Assembly: GCA_003242205.1 (NCBI GenBank) | Contig: QGUR01000038.1 | Span: 1 to 20,842 of the forward strand | Origin: Chloroflexota bacterium | GTDB taxonomy: Bacteria; Chloroflexota; Anaerolineae; Aggregatilineales; Phototrophicaceae | DNA: 20,842 nt | Reading direction: 5' to 3' | Part shown: positions 7,485 through 15,321 of the stretch, piece after piece | How the letters are laid out: the number at the start of each line of letters is the position of its first letter | Position numbering within the stretch: position 1 is the stretch's first letter | Translations under genes and position numbers: made by a program | Notes under the pieces: generated by a model | The model's database searches: none | The model's input: the letters and a program-made list of their open reading frames with translations, nothing else | Told to the model about the DNA's origin: nothing

Positions 7485-8960
7485 TTGAGTTTCAACGTTC
7501 TGTTTGTGAGCGCCGAAGTCGCGCCCTTCGCCAAAGTCGGTGGGCTGGCCGACGTGGCAGGGTCACTGCCCAAGGCGCTGCGGCGTCTTGGCGTCGATGT
7601 TCGCGTCGTCATGCCGCTGTATGGATTTATCGACCAGCCGCGCTACAGTATCCAGCCCGCCTTCCATTTCGACTTTGCCCGGCAAAGTGGAACCCATGGC
7701 GTTGACGTTTTCCACACCGTCTACGACGGCGTGCCGGTCTATTTCCTGCGTTCGCTGCCGTTCTTTGGCAATGAAAACGCGGTTTATAGCGACTGGGATT
7801 GGGATAGCCCGCGCTTCATCTTCCTGTGCCAGATGACGATGGCTTTCGCCGATGCCTTGCGCGAACGCGAAGGCTGGTCGCCCGACGTGGTGCATGTCAA
7901 CGACTGGCATACCGCCCTCATCCCATTTCTGATCGAACAGCGCCGGGATGAACCGGCGTGGGCGACCACCGGCCATATGCTCAGCATCCACAATCTGGCC
8001 TATCAGGGCGACAACGTCACCCATTTCCTGATGCAGGAACATATCCCTCCGCGGCAGCACCCTGATCTGCTCTCGCGCGGGCTGGAAAACAACCTGCTGG
8101 CGATAGCGATTGCTTATAGCGATATTGTTTCGACCGTCAGCCCGCGCTATGCCATCGAAATACAGTATCCCTACATGGGGTATGGGCTGGATGATCTGGT
8201 GCGAACGCGGGTCAACGACCTGTACGGCATTCTGAACGGCATTGACGTCGAGACGATGAACCCGGAAACCGACCCGCTGCTGGTGGCGAACTACAACGCG
8301 GACAACTTTGCCGAGCGGCGCATTTTGAACAAGCGGCAGTTACAGGCCGATTCGGGGTTGGAAGTGCGCGACGACGTGCCGGTGATTGGCATCGTCAGCC
8401 GGCTGGTGTGGCAAAAAGGCATTGATCTGGCGCTTCCGGCGCTGCGCCGCCTGCTGCTGGATACCGATGTGCAACTGGTCGCGCTGGGCAGCGGCGATCC
8501 CGATCTTCAGCATCAGATGTGGCGGTTGGGGCAAGACTTCCACTGGCGGGCGTCGGTTTTCATCGGTTATAACGCCACCGTCGCCCAGCGTATCTACGCC
8601 GGCTCCGACCTGTTTCTCATGCCCAGTCGTTACGAACCGTGCGGCGTCGGGCAGATGCTGGCCATGCGCTATGGCTCGCTGCCGGTGGTGCGCGAAACCG
8701 GCGGACTGGCGGATACCGTGCAAAACTACGACAATGGGCCGGCGGATCGTGGAACCGGCTTTACATTTGAATGGGAAGAACCGCAGGCCGTGCTTGGCAC
8801 GCTTCGCTGGGCGCTGGAGACTTATTGGGAACGGCCCGAAGCCTGGCGGCGGATGCAGCATCGCGCGATGACAACCGATCTGAGTTGGGACAAAAGCGCC
8901 CGGCAGTATGTGGACTTATATCGACAGATTATTGAAAAACGGAAGGGACAACCACTATGA
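7485..8960 (+). CDS. glgA: Glycogen synthase (GT5)
   Basis: Transfers glucose from ADP-glucose to the non-reducing end of alpha-1,4-glucan. The 491 residues form two Rossmann-like halves. The N-terminal nucleotide-sugar motif is KVGGLADV (K17), the acceptor-side motif is VVHVNDWHTAL (136-145) and SIHNLAYQG follows. The C-terminal half has IVSRLVWQKGIDL (R306, K311) and the catalytic PSRYEPCGVGQ with E384. TTG start, supported by GAAGGAG 8 bases upstream; the family motif begins directly after it (FVSAEVAPFAKVGG). It is 45 bases after the branching enzyme gene, and its stop overlaps the glgC start as ATGA, so the three are one operon. Confidence 0.96.
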   Translation: MSFNVLFVSAEVAPFAKVGGLADVAGSLPKALRRLGVDVRVVMPLYGFIDQPRYSIQPAFHFDFARQSGTHGVDVFHTVYDGVPVYFLRSLPFFGNENAVYSDWDWDSPRFIFLCQMTMAFADALREREGWSPDVVHVNDWHTALIPFLIEQRRDEPAWATTGHMLSIHNLAYQGDNVTHFLMQEHIPPRQHPDLLSRGLENNLLAIAIAYSDIVSTVSPRYAIEIQYPYMGYGLDDLVRTRVNDLYGILNGIDVETMNPETDPLLVANYNADNFAERRILNKRQLQADSGLEVRDDVPVIGIVSRLVWQKGIDLALPALRRLLLDTDVQLVALGSGDPDLQHQMWRLGQDFHWRASVFIGYNATVAQRIYAGSDLFLMPSRYEPCGVGQMLAMRYGSLPVVRETGGLADTVQNYDNGPADRGTGFTFEWEEPQAVLGTLRWALETYWERPEAWRRMQHRAMTTDLSWDKSARQYVDLYRQIIEKRKGQPL

Positions 8961-10219
8961 AAGTCAAGGCAGTTATTCTCGCAGGCGGTGAAGGCACGCG
9001 GCTGGCCACCCTGACGGCGAAACGGGCGAAACCGGCGGTTCCGTTTGCAGGAAAATATCGCATTATCGACTTCACGCTAAGCAACTGCGTCAATTCGGGC
9101 ATGTTCGACGTGCTGGTGCTGACGCAGTACCGCCCGCACAGCCTCAACGACCACATCGGGCGCGGGCGTCCCTGGGATCTGGACCGTTCGTTTACCGGCG
9201 GCGTGCATATTCTTCAGCCCTACAAGGGGCGTTTTGATACCGACTGGTATGCCGGCACTGCCGACGCCGTGCGCCAGAACCTGAACTTCGTGCGTCGTGG
9301 TCGCCCGGATTATGTGCTTATTCTCTCCGGCGATCATATTTACGAGATGGACTACGACGTGCTGGTTCAGTTCCACATCGACAAGGGAGCCGATGCGACC
9401 GTCTGCACCATTCGCGTGCCGATGGACGAGGCGAGCCGCTATGGCATCCTCGACGTGGAAGACAATTATCAGGTGCGCGAGTTCCTCGAAAAGCCTGCCA
9501 ACCCGCCGGGCAATCTGGCCAGCATGGGCGTTTACGTCTTTAGCTATCCCGTGCTGGAGCAGATGCTGCGCGTCGAGCCGACGCCGGAGCGGCCGATGAC
9601 CGATTTCGGTTATCACATCCTGCCGTACATGCTGGAGCAGGGCATGAGGATCTATGCCTATCCCTATGGCGGGTACTGGATTGACGTTGGCACTGTGGAA
9701 GCATACTGGGAAGCCCACATGGACCTGCTGGCGTCGCCGCCATCGCTCAATCTGAACGACCGCACGTGGGTTATCCACACCGTGAGCGAAGAGCGGCCGC
9801 CCGTCTTCATTCATTCTGGAGCGCGCGTGCAGGACAGTATGATTACCGACGGTTCGATTATCGCCGAGGGGGCGATTGTGGAGCGCTCGGTGTTGTCTCC
9901 CGGCGTCTATGTTGGGCCGAACGCCGTGGTGCGCGAGTCGGTCATTCTGACCGATGCCTATATTGAAGCGGGGGCGGTCGTGGAACGCTGCATCCTCGAC
10001 AAGATTGTGGTCGTGGGCCACAACGCGCATGTCGGCTCGATTCAGCAGGTAGGCGATTTAGGCATTACCTGCGTCGGCAAGAACACGCATATCCCGGCGG
10101 GCTTTACCATCGGCCACAGCACCATTCTCGGAACCGATCTGCGGGCAGAGGATTTCGTGCAGTTTGCGGACAAGATGGTGCCGCATGGTACGATGCTCGG
10201 CTATCAGGGAAAAAAGTAA
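8957..10219 (+). CDS. glgC: Glucose-1-phosphate adenylyltransferase
   Basis: Makes ADP-glucose from ATP and glucose-1-phosphate, the committed and normally allosterically controlled step of bacterial glycogen synthesis. The 420 residues comprise a nucleotidyltransferase domain (1-260) and a left-handed beta-helix domain (about 280-400). Key features are GGEGTRL (10-16), WYAGTADAVRQN (97-108), catalytic SGDHIYEMDY with D126, and EFLEKP with K179, which matches the glucose-1-phosphate-binding lysine. The length is typical. GGAAGGGA lies 8 bases upstream of the ATG, inside glgA. Its stop codon is the first base of a long hairpin, described separately. Confidence 0.97.
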   Translation: MKVKAVILAGGEGTRLATLTAKRAKPAVPFAGKYRIIDFTLSNCVNSGMFDVLVLTQYRPHSLNDHIGRGRPWDLDRSFTGGVHILQPYKGRFDTDWYAGTADAVRQNLNFVRRGRPDYVLILSGDHIYEMDYDVLVQFHIDKGADATVCTIRVPMDEASRYGILDVEDNYQVREFLEKPANPPGNLASMGVYVFSYPVLEQMLRVEPTPERPMTDFGYHILPYMLEQGMRIYAYPYGGYWIDVGTVEAYWEAHMDLLASPPSLNLNDRTWVIHTVSEERPPVFIHSGARVQDSMITDGSIIAEGAIVERSVLSPGVYVGPNAVVRESVILTDAYIEAGAVVERCILDKIVVVGHNAHVGSIQQVGDLGITCVGKNTHIPAGFTIGHSTILGTDLRAEDFVQFADKMVPHGTMLGYQGKK

Positions 10220-10287
10220 ACCGCACCCCCTGATTCCTTTCCCAAATCCTGCAATTTCAATTTGGAGAGGAAGCAGGGAGTGCGGTT
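10219..10287. repeat. Long imperfect hairpin after glgC, member of an intergenic repeat family
   Basis: Outer arms 10219-10232 and 10274-10287 pair at 13 of 14 positions. The pairing continues inward with one mismatch and one bulge (CCTTTCCCAAAT against ATTTGGAGAGG), giving a stem of about 27 base pairs. No T-run follows, so it is not a canonical intrinsic terminator, although it sits where transcription of glgC and the convergent small gene should end. Read on the minus strand, its core (10242-10277) shares sequence and spacing with the hairpin at 13914-13957. Confidence 0.7.
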
Positions 10288-10385
10288 GCACTTCCGCTGT
10301 AAACAACAAAACGGCCCGAAAGCCATTTGTCCTGTCTCGCGCGTTCGCGTAACCGCGCGTGTATCCGGTTCACGGAGTAGTTGTG

Positions 10386-10682
10386 CTATGTCGTGACGAC
10401 CGAGTTATCCCCGCTAAACGGGTTAGGCACATATTTGTCCGCTTCCCAGTCGTTGTGCCATTCCGTGCCGTTCACCAGATAGCGAAACTGGAACTCCTGC
10501 CCGACTGGCAACTCGAGGGTGGTGGAAAAGCTGCCATCCTTATTGCGCTTCATCGGGGTCGCAGTTTCGTTCCAGTCGTTGAAATCCCCAACCAGATAGA
10601 CCGATTCCCCCTGCACTTGCGCCGGCAGCGAGAATGTCACCTTGCACACGGGCTTTGTTTTCAGATACTGCTTTTTCAGCAT
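10386..10682 (-). CDS. Stand-alone CBM48 / isoamylase early-set domain protein
   Basis: A 98-residue protein that is essentially one immunoglobulin-like E-set domain of the CBM48/AMPK-beta glycogen-binding type. The signature GDFNDWN (32-38), the following KDGSF turn (48-52), QFRYLVNG (65-72) and NGTEWHNDWEADKY match the family. W37 and W75 or W79 are candidates for sugar stacking. No catalytic domain, signal peptide or membrane helix is present. The start is ATG 10682, with AGGAG 10 bases upstream; the open frame extends further upstream but without coding character. It lies between glgC (convergent) and glgP (divergent) on the opposite strand, which strongly suggests a role in glycogen binding. 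A regulatory or scaffolding function is inference. Confidence 0.88.
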   Translation of the reverse strand: MLKKQYLKTKPVCKVTFSLPAQVQGESVYLVGDFNDWNETATPMKRNKDGSFSTTLELPVGQEFQFRYLVNGTEWHNDWEADKYVPNPFSGDNSVVTT

Positions 10683-10802
10683 TTTATGTAAGCTCCTATG
10701 CGAACGCAGGATGGCAATATAAAGTGTAGCACGAGCCTGTTTGCAGCGTCGAGTAGGTTTCTTTATTTTCCCCCGCCGTCTCCGCTGCCTCCCATTTCCG
10801 GC

Positions 10803-10832
10803 ATGGCATGTGAGAACCAAAAACGCTATCCT
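10803..10832 (+). promoter_or_regulatory. Weak promoter candidate for glgP
   Basis: ATGGCA (10803-10808) and TATCCT (10827-10832) are separated by 18 bases, about 55 bases before the glgP ATG. The matches are only 4 of 6 each. On the minus strand of the same 205-base divergent spacer, TATATT (10716-10721) is a possible -10 box for the CBM48 gene. Confidence 0.28.
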
Positions 10833-10887
10833 TGCCCGGCAACGAACCAAACACCCAGTCAATGAAACGGATAACCAGGAGACATCC

Positions 10888-13458
10888 ATGGTCACACCCG
10901 TCGCCACGATAAGCGTTGTTCCCAACCTCCCTGAGCCTCTGCGGCGGTTGCGTGAACTCGCCTACAATCTTCGGTGGGCATGGGACTATGAAACCATCGC
11001 TTTGTTTCGCCGTCTGGATCGCGACCTGTGGGAAGAAACGGGGCACAACCCCGTTCTGATGCTTGGCAGGATTAGCCAGGAACGCCTCAACGCCGCCTGC
11101 CAGGATGCATCGTTTATGGCCCACCTGCAGCGCGTTTGTCAGAGCTTCGACGATTACATGCAGGCGAAGGATACATGGTACGAGCGCACCTACGGCCATT
11201 TGCCTCGCCCGCGTATCGCCTATTTCTCGATGGAATTTGGCCTGACGGAAAGCCTGCAGACCTATTCGGGTGGTCTGGGCGTGCTCAGCGGCGACCATCT
11301 GAAAAGCGCCAGCGATCTGGGCTTGCCGTTGATCGGCGTCGGCCTGCTCTATCAGGAAGGCTACTTTCGCCAGTATCTGAACGCCGATGGCTACCAGCAG
11401 GAATCCTACCCGATCAACGATTGGGCGAACCTGCCGGTCGAACTCCAGTGCGACGCCAATGGCGAGCCGATCAAGGTCAGTGTGGATTTGCCGGGGCGCA
11501 AGTTATACGCTGTCATCTGGAAAGTACAGGTTGGGCGCGTGCCGCTGTACCTGCTCGACTCGAACATTCCCGACAACCCGGCCCCGGAAGACCGCAATCT
11601 GACCGATCGGCTGTATGGTGGCGACCGGCGCACGCGTATCCGCCAGGAAATCCTGATGGGCATCGGCGGCATCCGCGCGCTGGAGGCGCTGGGCCTGCGG
11701 CCTTCGATCTGCCACATGAACGAGGGGCATTCCGCATTTCTGGCGCTGGAACGCATTCGCCAGTTGATGGAAGAATTTCAACTGAGCTTCAACGAAGCGC
11801 GCGAAATCGCCGCTGCGGGGCATATCTTCACCACGCATACGCCGGTTCCCGCCGGGCTGGAGCGCTTTGGCTTCGACCTGATTGATGAACACTTCACCGA
11901 GTACTACCAGAGTCTGGGCCTGACGCGCGAGCAGTTTCTGGATCTGGGCCGCGAGAACATGGGCGACTATGATCTGTTCTCGATGCCGGTGCTGGCGCTG
12001 CGGCTATCTTCCGGCGCGAACGCGGTGGCGAAGCTGCATGGCCGTGTCTCACGCAAGCTGTGGCAGTGGCTTTATCCGGGCGTGCCGGAGAACGAAATTC
12101 CGATCGGCTCGATTACCAACGGCATCCACGTGCCGACATGGATCAGCCGTGAGATGGAAACGCTGCTCGACCGCTATCTGAACCCGGCATGGCGCGACGA
12201 GGAGGCCAATCCCGAGACATGGGAGGACATCACCCATGTGCCCGACGCCGAATTGTGGCGGACACATGCCCGGCGCCGCGAACGGTTGGTCGCCTTTGCG
12301 CGCCAGCAACTACGGCGGCAGCTTGAGAAGCGTGGTGCATTGCAAAGCGACATCGAACGTGCCGACGAGGTGCTGAACCCCGACGCGCTGACGATTGGCT
12401 TTGCGCGGCGCTTTGCTACCTACAAGCGGGCGACGCTGTTGTTCCGCGATCTGGATCGGCTGAGCAAAATCCTCAACAACCCTGAACGCCCGGTGCAGAT
12501 CATTTTCGCGGGGAAAGCGCACCCGCATGACACCGCCGGCAAGGAACTCATCCGCCAGATCATGAGCGTCGCGCGAAGCGAAGAATTCCGGCACTCGCTG
12601 GTGTTCCTCGAAGACTATGACATCAACATCGCCCGCTATCTCGTGCAGGGCGTCGATGTCTGGCTGAATACGCCGCGCCGGCCCAAGGAAGCAAGCGGCA
12701 CGAGTGGCATGAAGGTGATTTACAACGGCGGCCTCAACTGTAGCATTCTCGATGGTTGGTGGGATGAAGCGTATGATCGGTCAGTGGGATGGGCCATCGG
12801 TAACGGCGAGGAGTACCCGGAATCCGAGGCCGATCATCAGGATTACATCGAGAGTCAGGCGCTCTACAACCTGCTTGAGACGGAGATTATCCCGCTGTTT
12901 TATGATCGCGGGCGAGATGGGCTGCCGCGCGAGTGGATCGCCAAGATGAAAAACTCGATGCGGATTCTCGCGCCGCATTTCAATACGCGCCGTATGGTGC
13001 AGGAATACACTGAGCAGTACTACATCCCTGCCTATAAACGCTGGATGGCAATGACGACGCCAAATCTGGAAGAAGGCGTCGCCTATGCCAATTGGCTGCA
13101 CCGGCTCGAAGCGGCGTGGGCTCAGGTGAGCGTGCGCGATGTACAGGTTCCCGTTCGCACGATCAACGTTGGCAAGGATATGGAAGTGGTGGCGCATGTC
13201 GCGCTGGGCGAACTGAAACCCGACGATGTGCGCGTGCAGCTTTACTACGGCCCGGTCGACCAGCATGGCAACATCACACTGGAGGCCAGGGCGATGGATA
13301 TGCAGCCTTTGAACCAGAACGGCGACGGCACGTACCAGTTTGCCGCGAAGGTGGCCTACAACACGAGTGGCAACCGGGGCGTTTCCGTGCGCGTGCTGCC
13401 GAAACACGAACTGCTGCCGACCAGTTTTCTGCCGGGGATTATCACCTGGGCCAGATGA
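10888..13458 (+). CDS. glgP: Alpha-glucan (glycogen) phosphorylase, DUF3417-containing type
   Basis: Releases glucose-1-phosphate from alpha-1,4-glucan using phosphate and pyridoxal phosphate. The 856-residue protein belongs to the long bacterial/archaeal phosphorylase group. It has an N-terminal DUF3417 segment (about 13-110, with AYNLRWAWD and TGHNPVLML), then the hallmark AYFSMEFGLTESL (111-123) and SGGLGVLSGDHLKSASDLG. The loop HTPVPAGLERF and the PLP site EASGTSGMK (probable Schiff-base K609) follow. A C-terminal beta-rich domain (about 755-856) is usual for the group. The start is ATG 10888, with AGGAG 6 bases upstream; the frame is open for 49 more codons, but those residues are not family-like. 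It is separately transcribed from glgC. Confidence 0.95.
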   Translation: MVTPVATISVVPNLPEPLRRLRELAYNLRWAWDYETIALFRRLDRDLWEETGHNPVLMLGRISQERLNAACQDASFMAHLQRVCQSFDDYMQAKDTWYERTYGHLPRPRIAYFSMEFGLTESLQTYSGGLGVLSGDHLKSASDLGLPLIGVGLLYQEGYFRQYLNADGYQQESYPINDWANLPVELQCDANGEPIKVSVDLPGRKLYAVIWKVQVGRVPLYLLDSNIPDNPAPEDRNLTDRLYGGDRRTRIRQEILMGIGGIRALEALGLRPSICHMNEGHSAFLALERIRQLMEEFQLSFNEAREIAAAGHIFTTHTPVPAGLERFGFDLIDEHFTEYYQSLGLTREQFLDLGRENMGDYDLFSMPVLALRLSSGANAVAKLHGRVSRKLWQWLYPGVPENEIPIGSITNGIHVPTWISREMETLLDRYLNPAWRDEEANPETWEDITHVPDAELWRTHARRRERLVAFARQQLRRQLEKRGALQSDIERADEVLNPDALTIGFARRFATYKRATLLFRDLDRLSKILNNPERPVQIIFAGKAHPHDTAGKELIRQIMSVARSEEFRHSLVFLEDYDINIARYLVQGVDVWLNTPRRPKEASGTSGMKVIYNGGLNCSILDGWWDEAYDRSVGWAIGNGEEYPESEADHQDYIESQALYNLLETEIIPLFYDRGRDGLPREWIAKMKNSMRILAPHFNTRRMVQEYTEQYYIPAYKRWMAMTTPNLEEGVAYANWLHRLEAAWAQVSVRDVQVPVRTINVGKDMEVVAHVALGELKPDDVRVQLYYGPVDQHGNITLEARAMDMQPLNQNGDGTYQFAAKVAYNTSGNRGVSVRVLPKHELLPTSFLPGIITWAR

Positions 13459-13482
13459 CCATTCGCGCAGCGATTGATCGAC

Positions 13483-13510
13483 AACGCCTCCGTTCTCCGG
13501 GGGCGTTTTT
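13483..13510 (+). terminator. Rho-independent terminator of glgP
   Basis: AACGCCTCCG (13483-13492) pairs with CGGGGGCGTT (13498-13507), with one G-T wobble, around a 5-base loop. The T-run reaches 13510. Confidence 0.82.
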
Positions 13511-13543
13511 ATTTGTGAGTGACGATATTGGTACCGGAAATGC

Positions 13544-13560
13544 TTTGGGTAATTCCCAAA
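13544..13560. repeat. Short palindrome
   Basis: TTTGGG (13544-13549) and CCCAAA (13555-13560) flank a 5-base spacer at the 5' edge of the gene remnant. It has no clear function. It could be a minor hairpin, or chance in a low-complexity A-rich stretch. Confidence 0.3.
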
Positions 13561-13900
13561 AAAGAAAAATCTCACACAGCAGGGCTATGAGATTGTCGAG
13601 AAACCGGATGTGGTGCGTGTTGGTGGAAACGACGGCCAGATAGCCGTGATTCGCGGCAGCGAATATGGCTTCCTGACGCCGGTTCCGTTCGGAGACCAGT
13701 TGGCCTACATCACCGGAACCGGCACACCTGAGAATTTTGAAGCAAACCGCGACCTGCTTTTCAGCATTATCGAGTCAATCCACGTTCCGGCCGGGGTCCC
13801 CGAACCGACCGCGACGCCTCTACCGGGGCTGGGCGGCCTTAGCGGCATGCCGGGCGAAACCACAGAGGCAACAGAGGAAGTGACCGAGGCAGCAGGGTAA
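13553..13900 (+). pseudogene. C-terminal remnant of an exported protein
   Basis: The frame opens after an in-frame TAA at 13550 and runs to tandem TAA TAA stops at 13898-13903. No ATG is present. The only near-start is GTG 13610, which has no convincing ribosome binding site and would begin in the middle of a plausible beta-strand. The protein reads like the last 80-90 residues of a small extracytoplasmic domain (GQIAVIRGSEYGFLTPV, then FEANRDLLFSIIESIHV), followed by a Pro/Thr linker (PEPTATPLPG) and an acidic Thr/Glu tail. No signal peptide or N-terminal half is found in any frame upstream, where the glgP terminator sits instead. I read it as a 5'-deleted gene remnant. A short real gene starting at 13610 is less likely. 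Confidence 0.55.
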
Positions 13901-13913
13901 TAAGCACCTCATT

Positions 13914-13957
13914 CCTGCCCCCTCTCCAAAGCCCCAAAGCAGGCTTTGGAGAGGGGG
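13914..13957. repeat. Perfect 16-bp hairpin, member of the same intergenic repeat family
   Basis: CCCCCTCTCCAAAGCC (13918-13933) pairs perfectly with 13942-13957 around an 8-base loop. The element shares the pattern CCTGC-N2-CCTCTCCAAA-N8-GCAGG-N-TTTGG with the hairpin at 10242-10277 read on the minus strand. It lies between the gene remnant (plus) and the ABC exporter operon (minus) and may act as a two-way terminator. Confidence 0.72.
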
Positions 13958-13979
13958 ATTCAGACAGCGTAGCGTCGAT

Positions 13980-14035
13980 GCCCTGCCTCCTCTTCGCCAA
14001 ACCCATGTTTGGCCGTGCGGCCGGGATGGCAGGGC
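13980..14035. repeat. Nested inverted repeats, divergent third copy
   Basis: Outer arms GCCCTGCC (13980-13987) and GGCAGGGC (14028-14035) enclose GCCAAAC (13996-14002) / GTTTGGC (14007-14013). The left side, CCTGC-N2-CCTCT followed by CCAAA and then TTTGG, resembles the neighbouring hairpin, but the spacing is altered. It ends 24 bases before the stop of the second permease gene. Confidence 0.5.
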
Positions 14036-14058
14036 TACACAAAGGGCGGGGGATGAAG

Positions 14059-15321
14059 TTATCCTCGCACCAGTTTCGGCAGATCCTTCAGCTTGAACGC
14101 TTGACCTGCCAGTAGCGTCTGCACGCGGAACACGCGCCCCGCCAGCCACATCACGCCGACGACTGTCAGCGCCAGTAGGCCGACGCTGAGCGCGATCTGC
14201 CATGCCGGGACTGTCGTCACCGCCAGGCGTTCGATCATGCCGAGCGGCGCGGTGATCGGGAACAGGCTGAGGAATACCGGCAGCGGATCATTCGGCGTTG
14301 CGATGATAAGCTGCATGAACCACATCGGCACGACGGCGGGCAGCGTGAAGACGGCGGCGTACTGCGGCCCTTCCCGCATCGAGTTCGACAGCGCGCCGAC
14401 GATGCTGTACAGTCCGGCGAACAGCAGGTAGGCCAGAATGAAATAGACTACCATCAGCGGCACAAGCCCGGGCGGGACGACCGTGTCGACCAGCGGCCCC
14501 AGCATCGACAGCACGCCGCCGAAGCCCGTCAGGCGCGGCAGTAGCAGGATCGAACCGAGCCACACCGTCATCTGCAACAGCCCGAGCAGGCCGAGCGCCA
14601 GAATCTTGCCCGCCAGCAACTCGAATGGCCGCAGGCTGGAGATGAGGATTTCGATCAGGCGTGTTTCTTTTTCCTCAATCACGCTCTGCATCAGATAGCC
14701 GTTGGTCACGAACAGGCTCATCAGCAGGATGATGGCGAAGATGTAGACGAACATGAACTGCGCGTCGGGATTCTGGCCTGCGGGAGCATCGGCGGTATCC
14801 TCTCCCGCGCCGGGCAGGAGGCGTATTTCGTTATAGGTCGCCGGGTTGAGCAGCCGCTGGAACAACTCCGGCGAGTCGATCTCTTCCCTCAATCCCTCCA
14901 GCAACATCCGGCGAATATGGTTGCTGGACAGATAAGAGATGTTGAACCGGGGCATGACCACACGGACTTTACCGGTTTCCAGATAATCGGCTTCGATGAC
15001 GTAGTAAACCTGAATCTCCTCCGCTTCCAGCGCGGCGCTCGCGGCGTCTTCATCAGGATAGCGGGTGAAGATGTTGGCAAGCTCGCCGGGATCGTCGAAC
15101 TCTCCGGTCAGGTCGACATACCCGGCGTCGGTCACGCCGCGCAAGTCGAACATATCGGTGGAGTCGAGGGGATTGCTCGCGGCGCTGCCACCCAGAAATG
15201 CCATGCCCATTACCAGCAGGAATCCAAGAACGGGAACGCCAAAGGTCGTGAACAGGTATGCCTTGCGGCGCAGGTTGCGCCGCAGTTCGTAGGCGAAAAC
15301 GCGCAACATGCTACCACTCAT
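14059..15321 (-). CDS. ABC-2 type exporter permease (NatB-like), second copy
   Basis: A 420-residue integral membrane subunit of an ABC exporter, ABC2_membrane_3 type. It has TM1 about 22-44, a large extracytoplasmic domain 45-186, then TM2 187-210, TM3 238-262, TM4 286-310, TM5 322-341 and TM6 375-396. The cytoplasmic coupling segment after TM2 reads EEKETRLIEILISSLRPFELLAGK, the conserved signature of this family. The ATG overlaps the stop of the preceding permease gene (ATGA), with AGGAG 8 bases upstream. It is a paralogue of that permease: both soluble domains share YPDE.(A)SA.AALEA.EI and the .DYLE(T/S)G(K/E)V stretch. Substrate unknown; a sodium or small-molecule/peptide exporter is possible. 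Confidence 0.9.
   Translation of the reverse strand: MSGSMLRVFAYELRRNLRRKAYLFTTFGVPVLGFLLVMGMAFLGGSAASNPLDSTDMFDLRGVTDAGYVDLTGEFDDPGELANIFTRYPDEDAASAALEAEEIQVYYVIEADYLETGKVRVVMPRFNISYLSSNHIRRMLLEGLREEIDSPELFQRLLNPATYNEIRLLPGAGEDTADAPAGQNPDAQFMFVYIFAIILLMSLFVTNGYLMQSVIEEKETRLIEILISSLRPFELLAGKILALGLLGLLQMTVWLGSILLLPRLTGFGGVLSMLGPLVDTVVPPGLVPLMVVYFILAYLLFAGLYSIVGALSNSMREGPQYAAVFTLPAVVPMWFMQLIIATPNDPLPVFLSLFPITAPLGMIERLAVTTVPAWQIALSVGLLALTVVGVMWLAGRVFRVQTLLAGQAFKLKDLPKLVRG

Noticed and set aside
9077..10030. A 317-codon open frame on the minus strand opposite glgC
   Set aside because: It is His/Val/Arg-rich reverse-complement sequence of glgC codons, with no recognisable domain and no ribosome binding site.
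10741..10887. A 49-codon N-terminal extension of glgP
   Set aside because: The extension has no family similarity. ATG 10888 has an AGGAG at proper spacing, and the family's first conserved segment starts right after it.
10683..10925. An 81-codon N-terminal extension of the CBM48 protein
   Set aside because: The extra residues are Arg/Cys-rich and unlike a domain. The internal ATG has its own ribosome binding site and gives the usual length for such stand-alone proteins.
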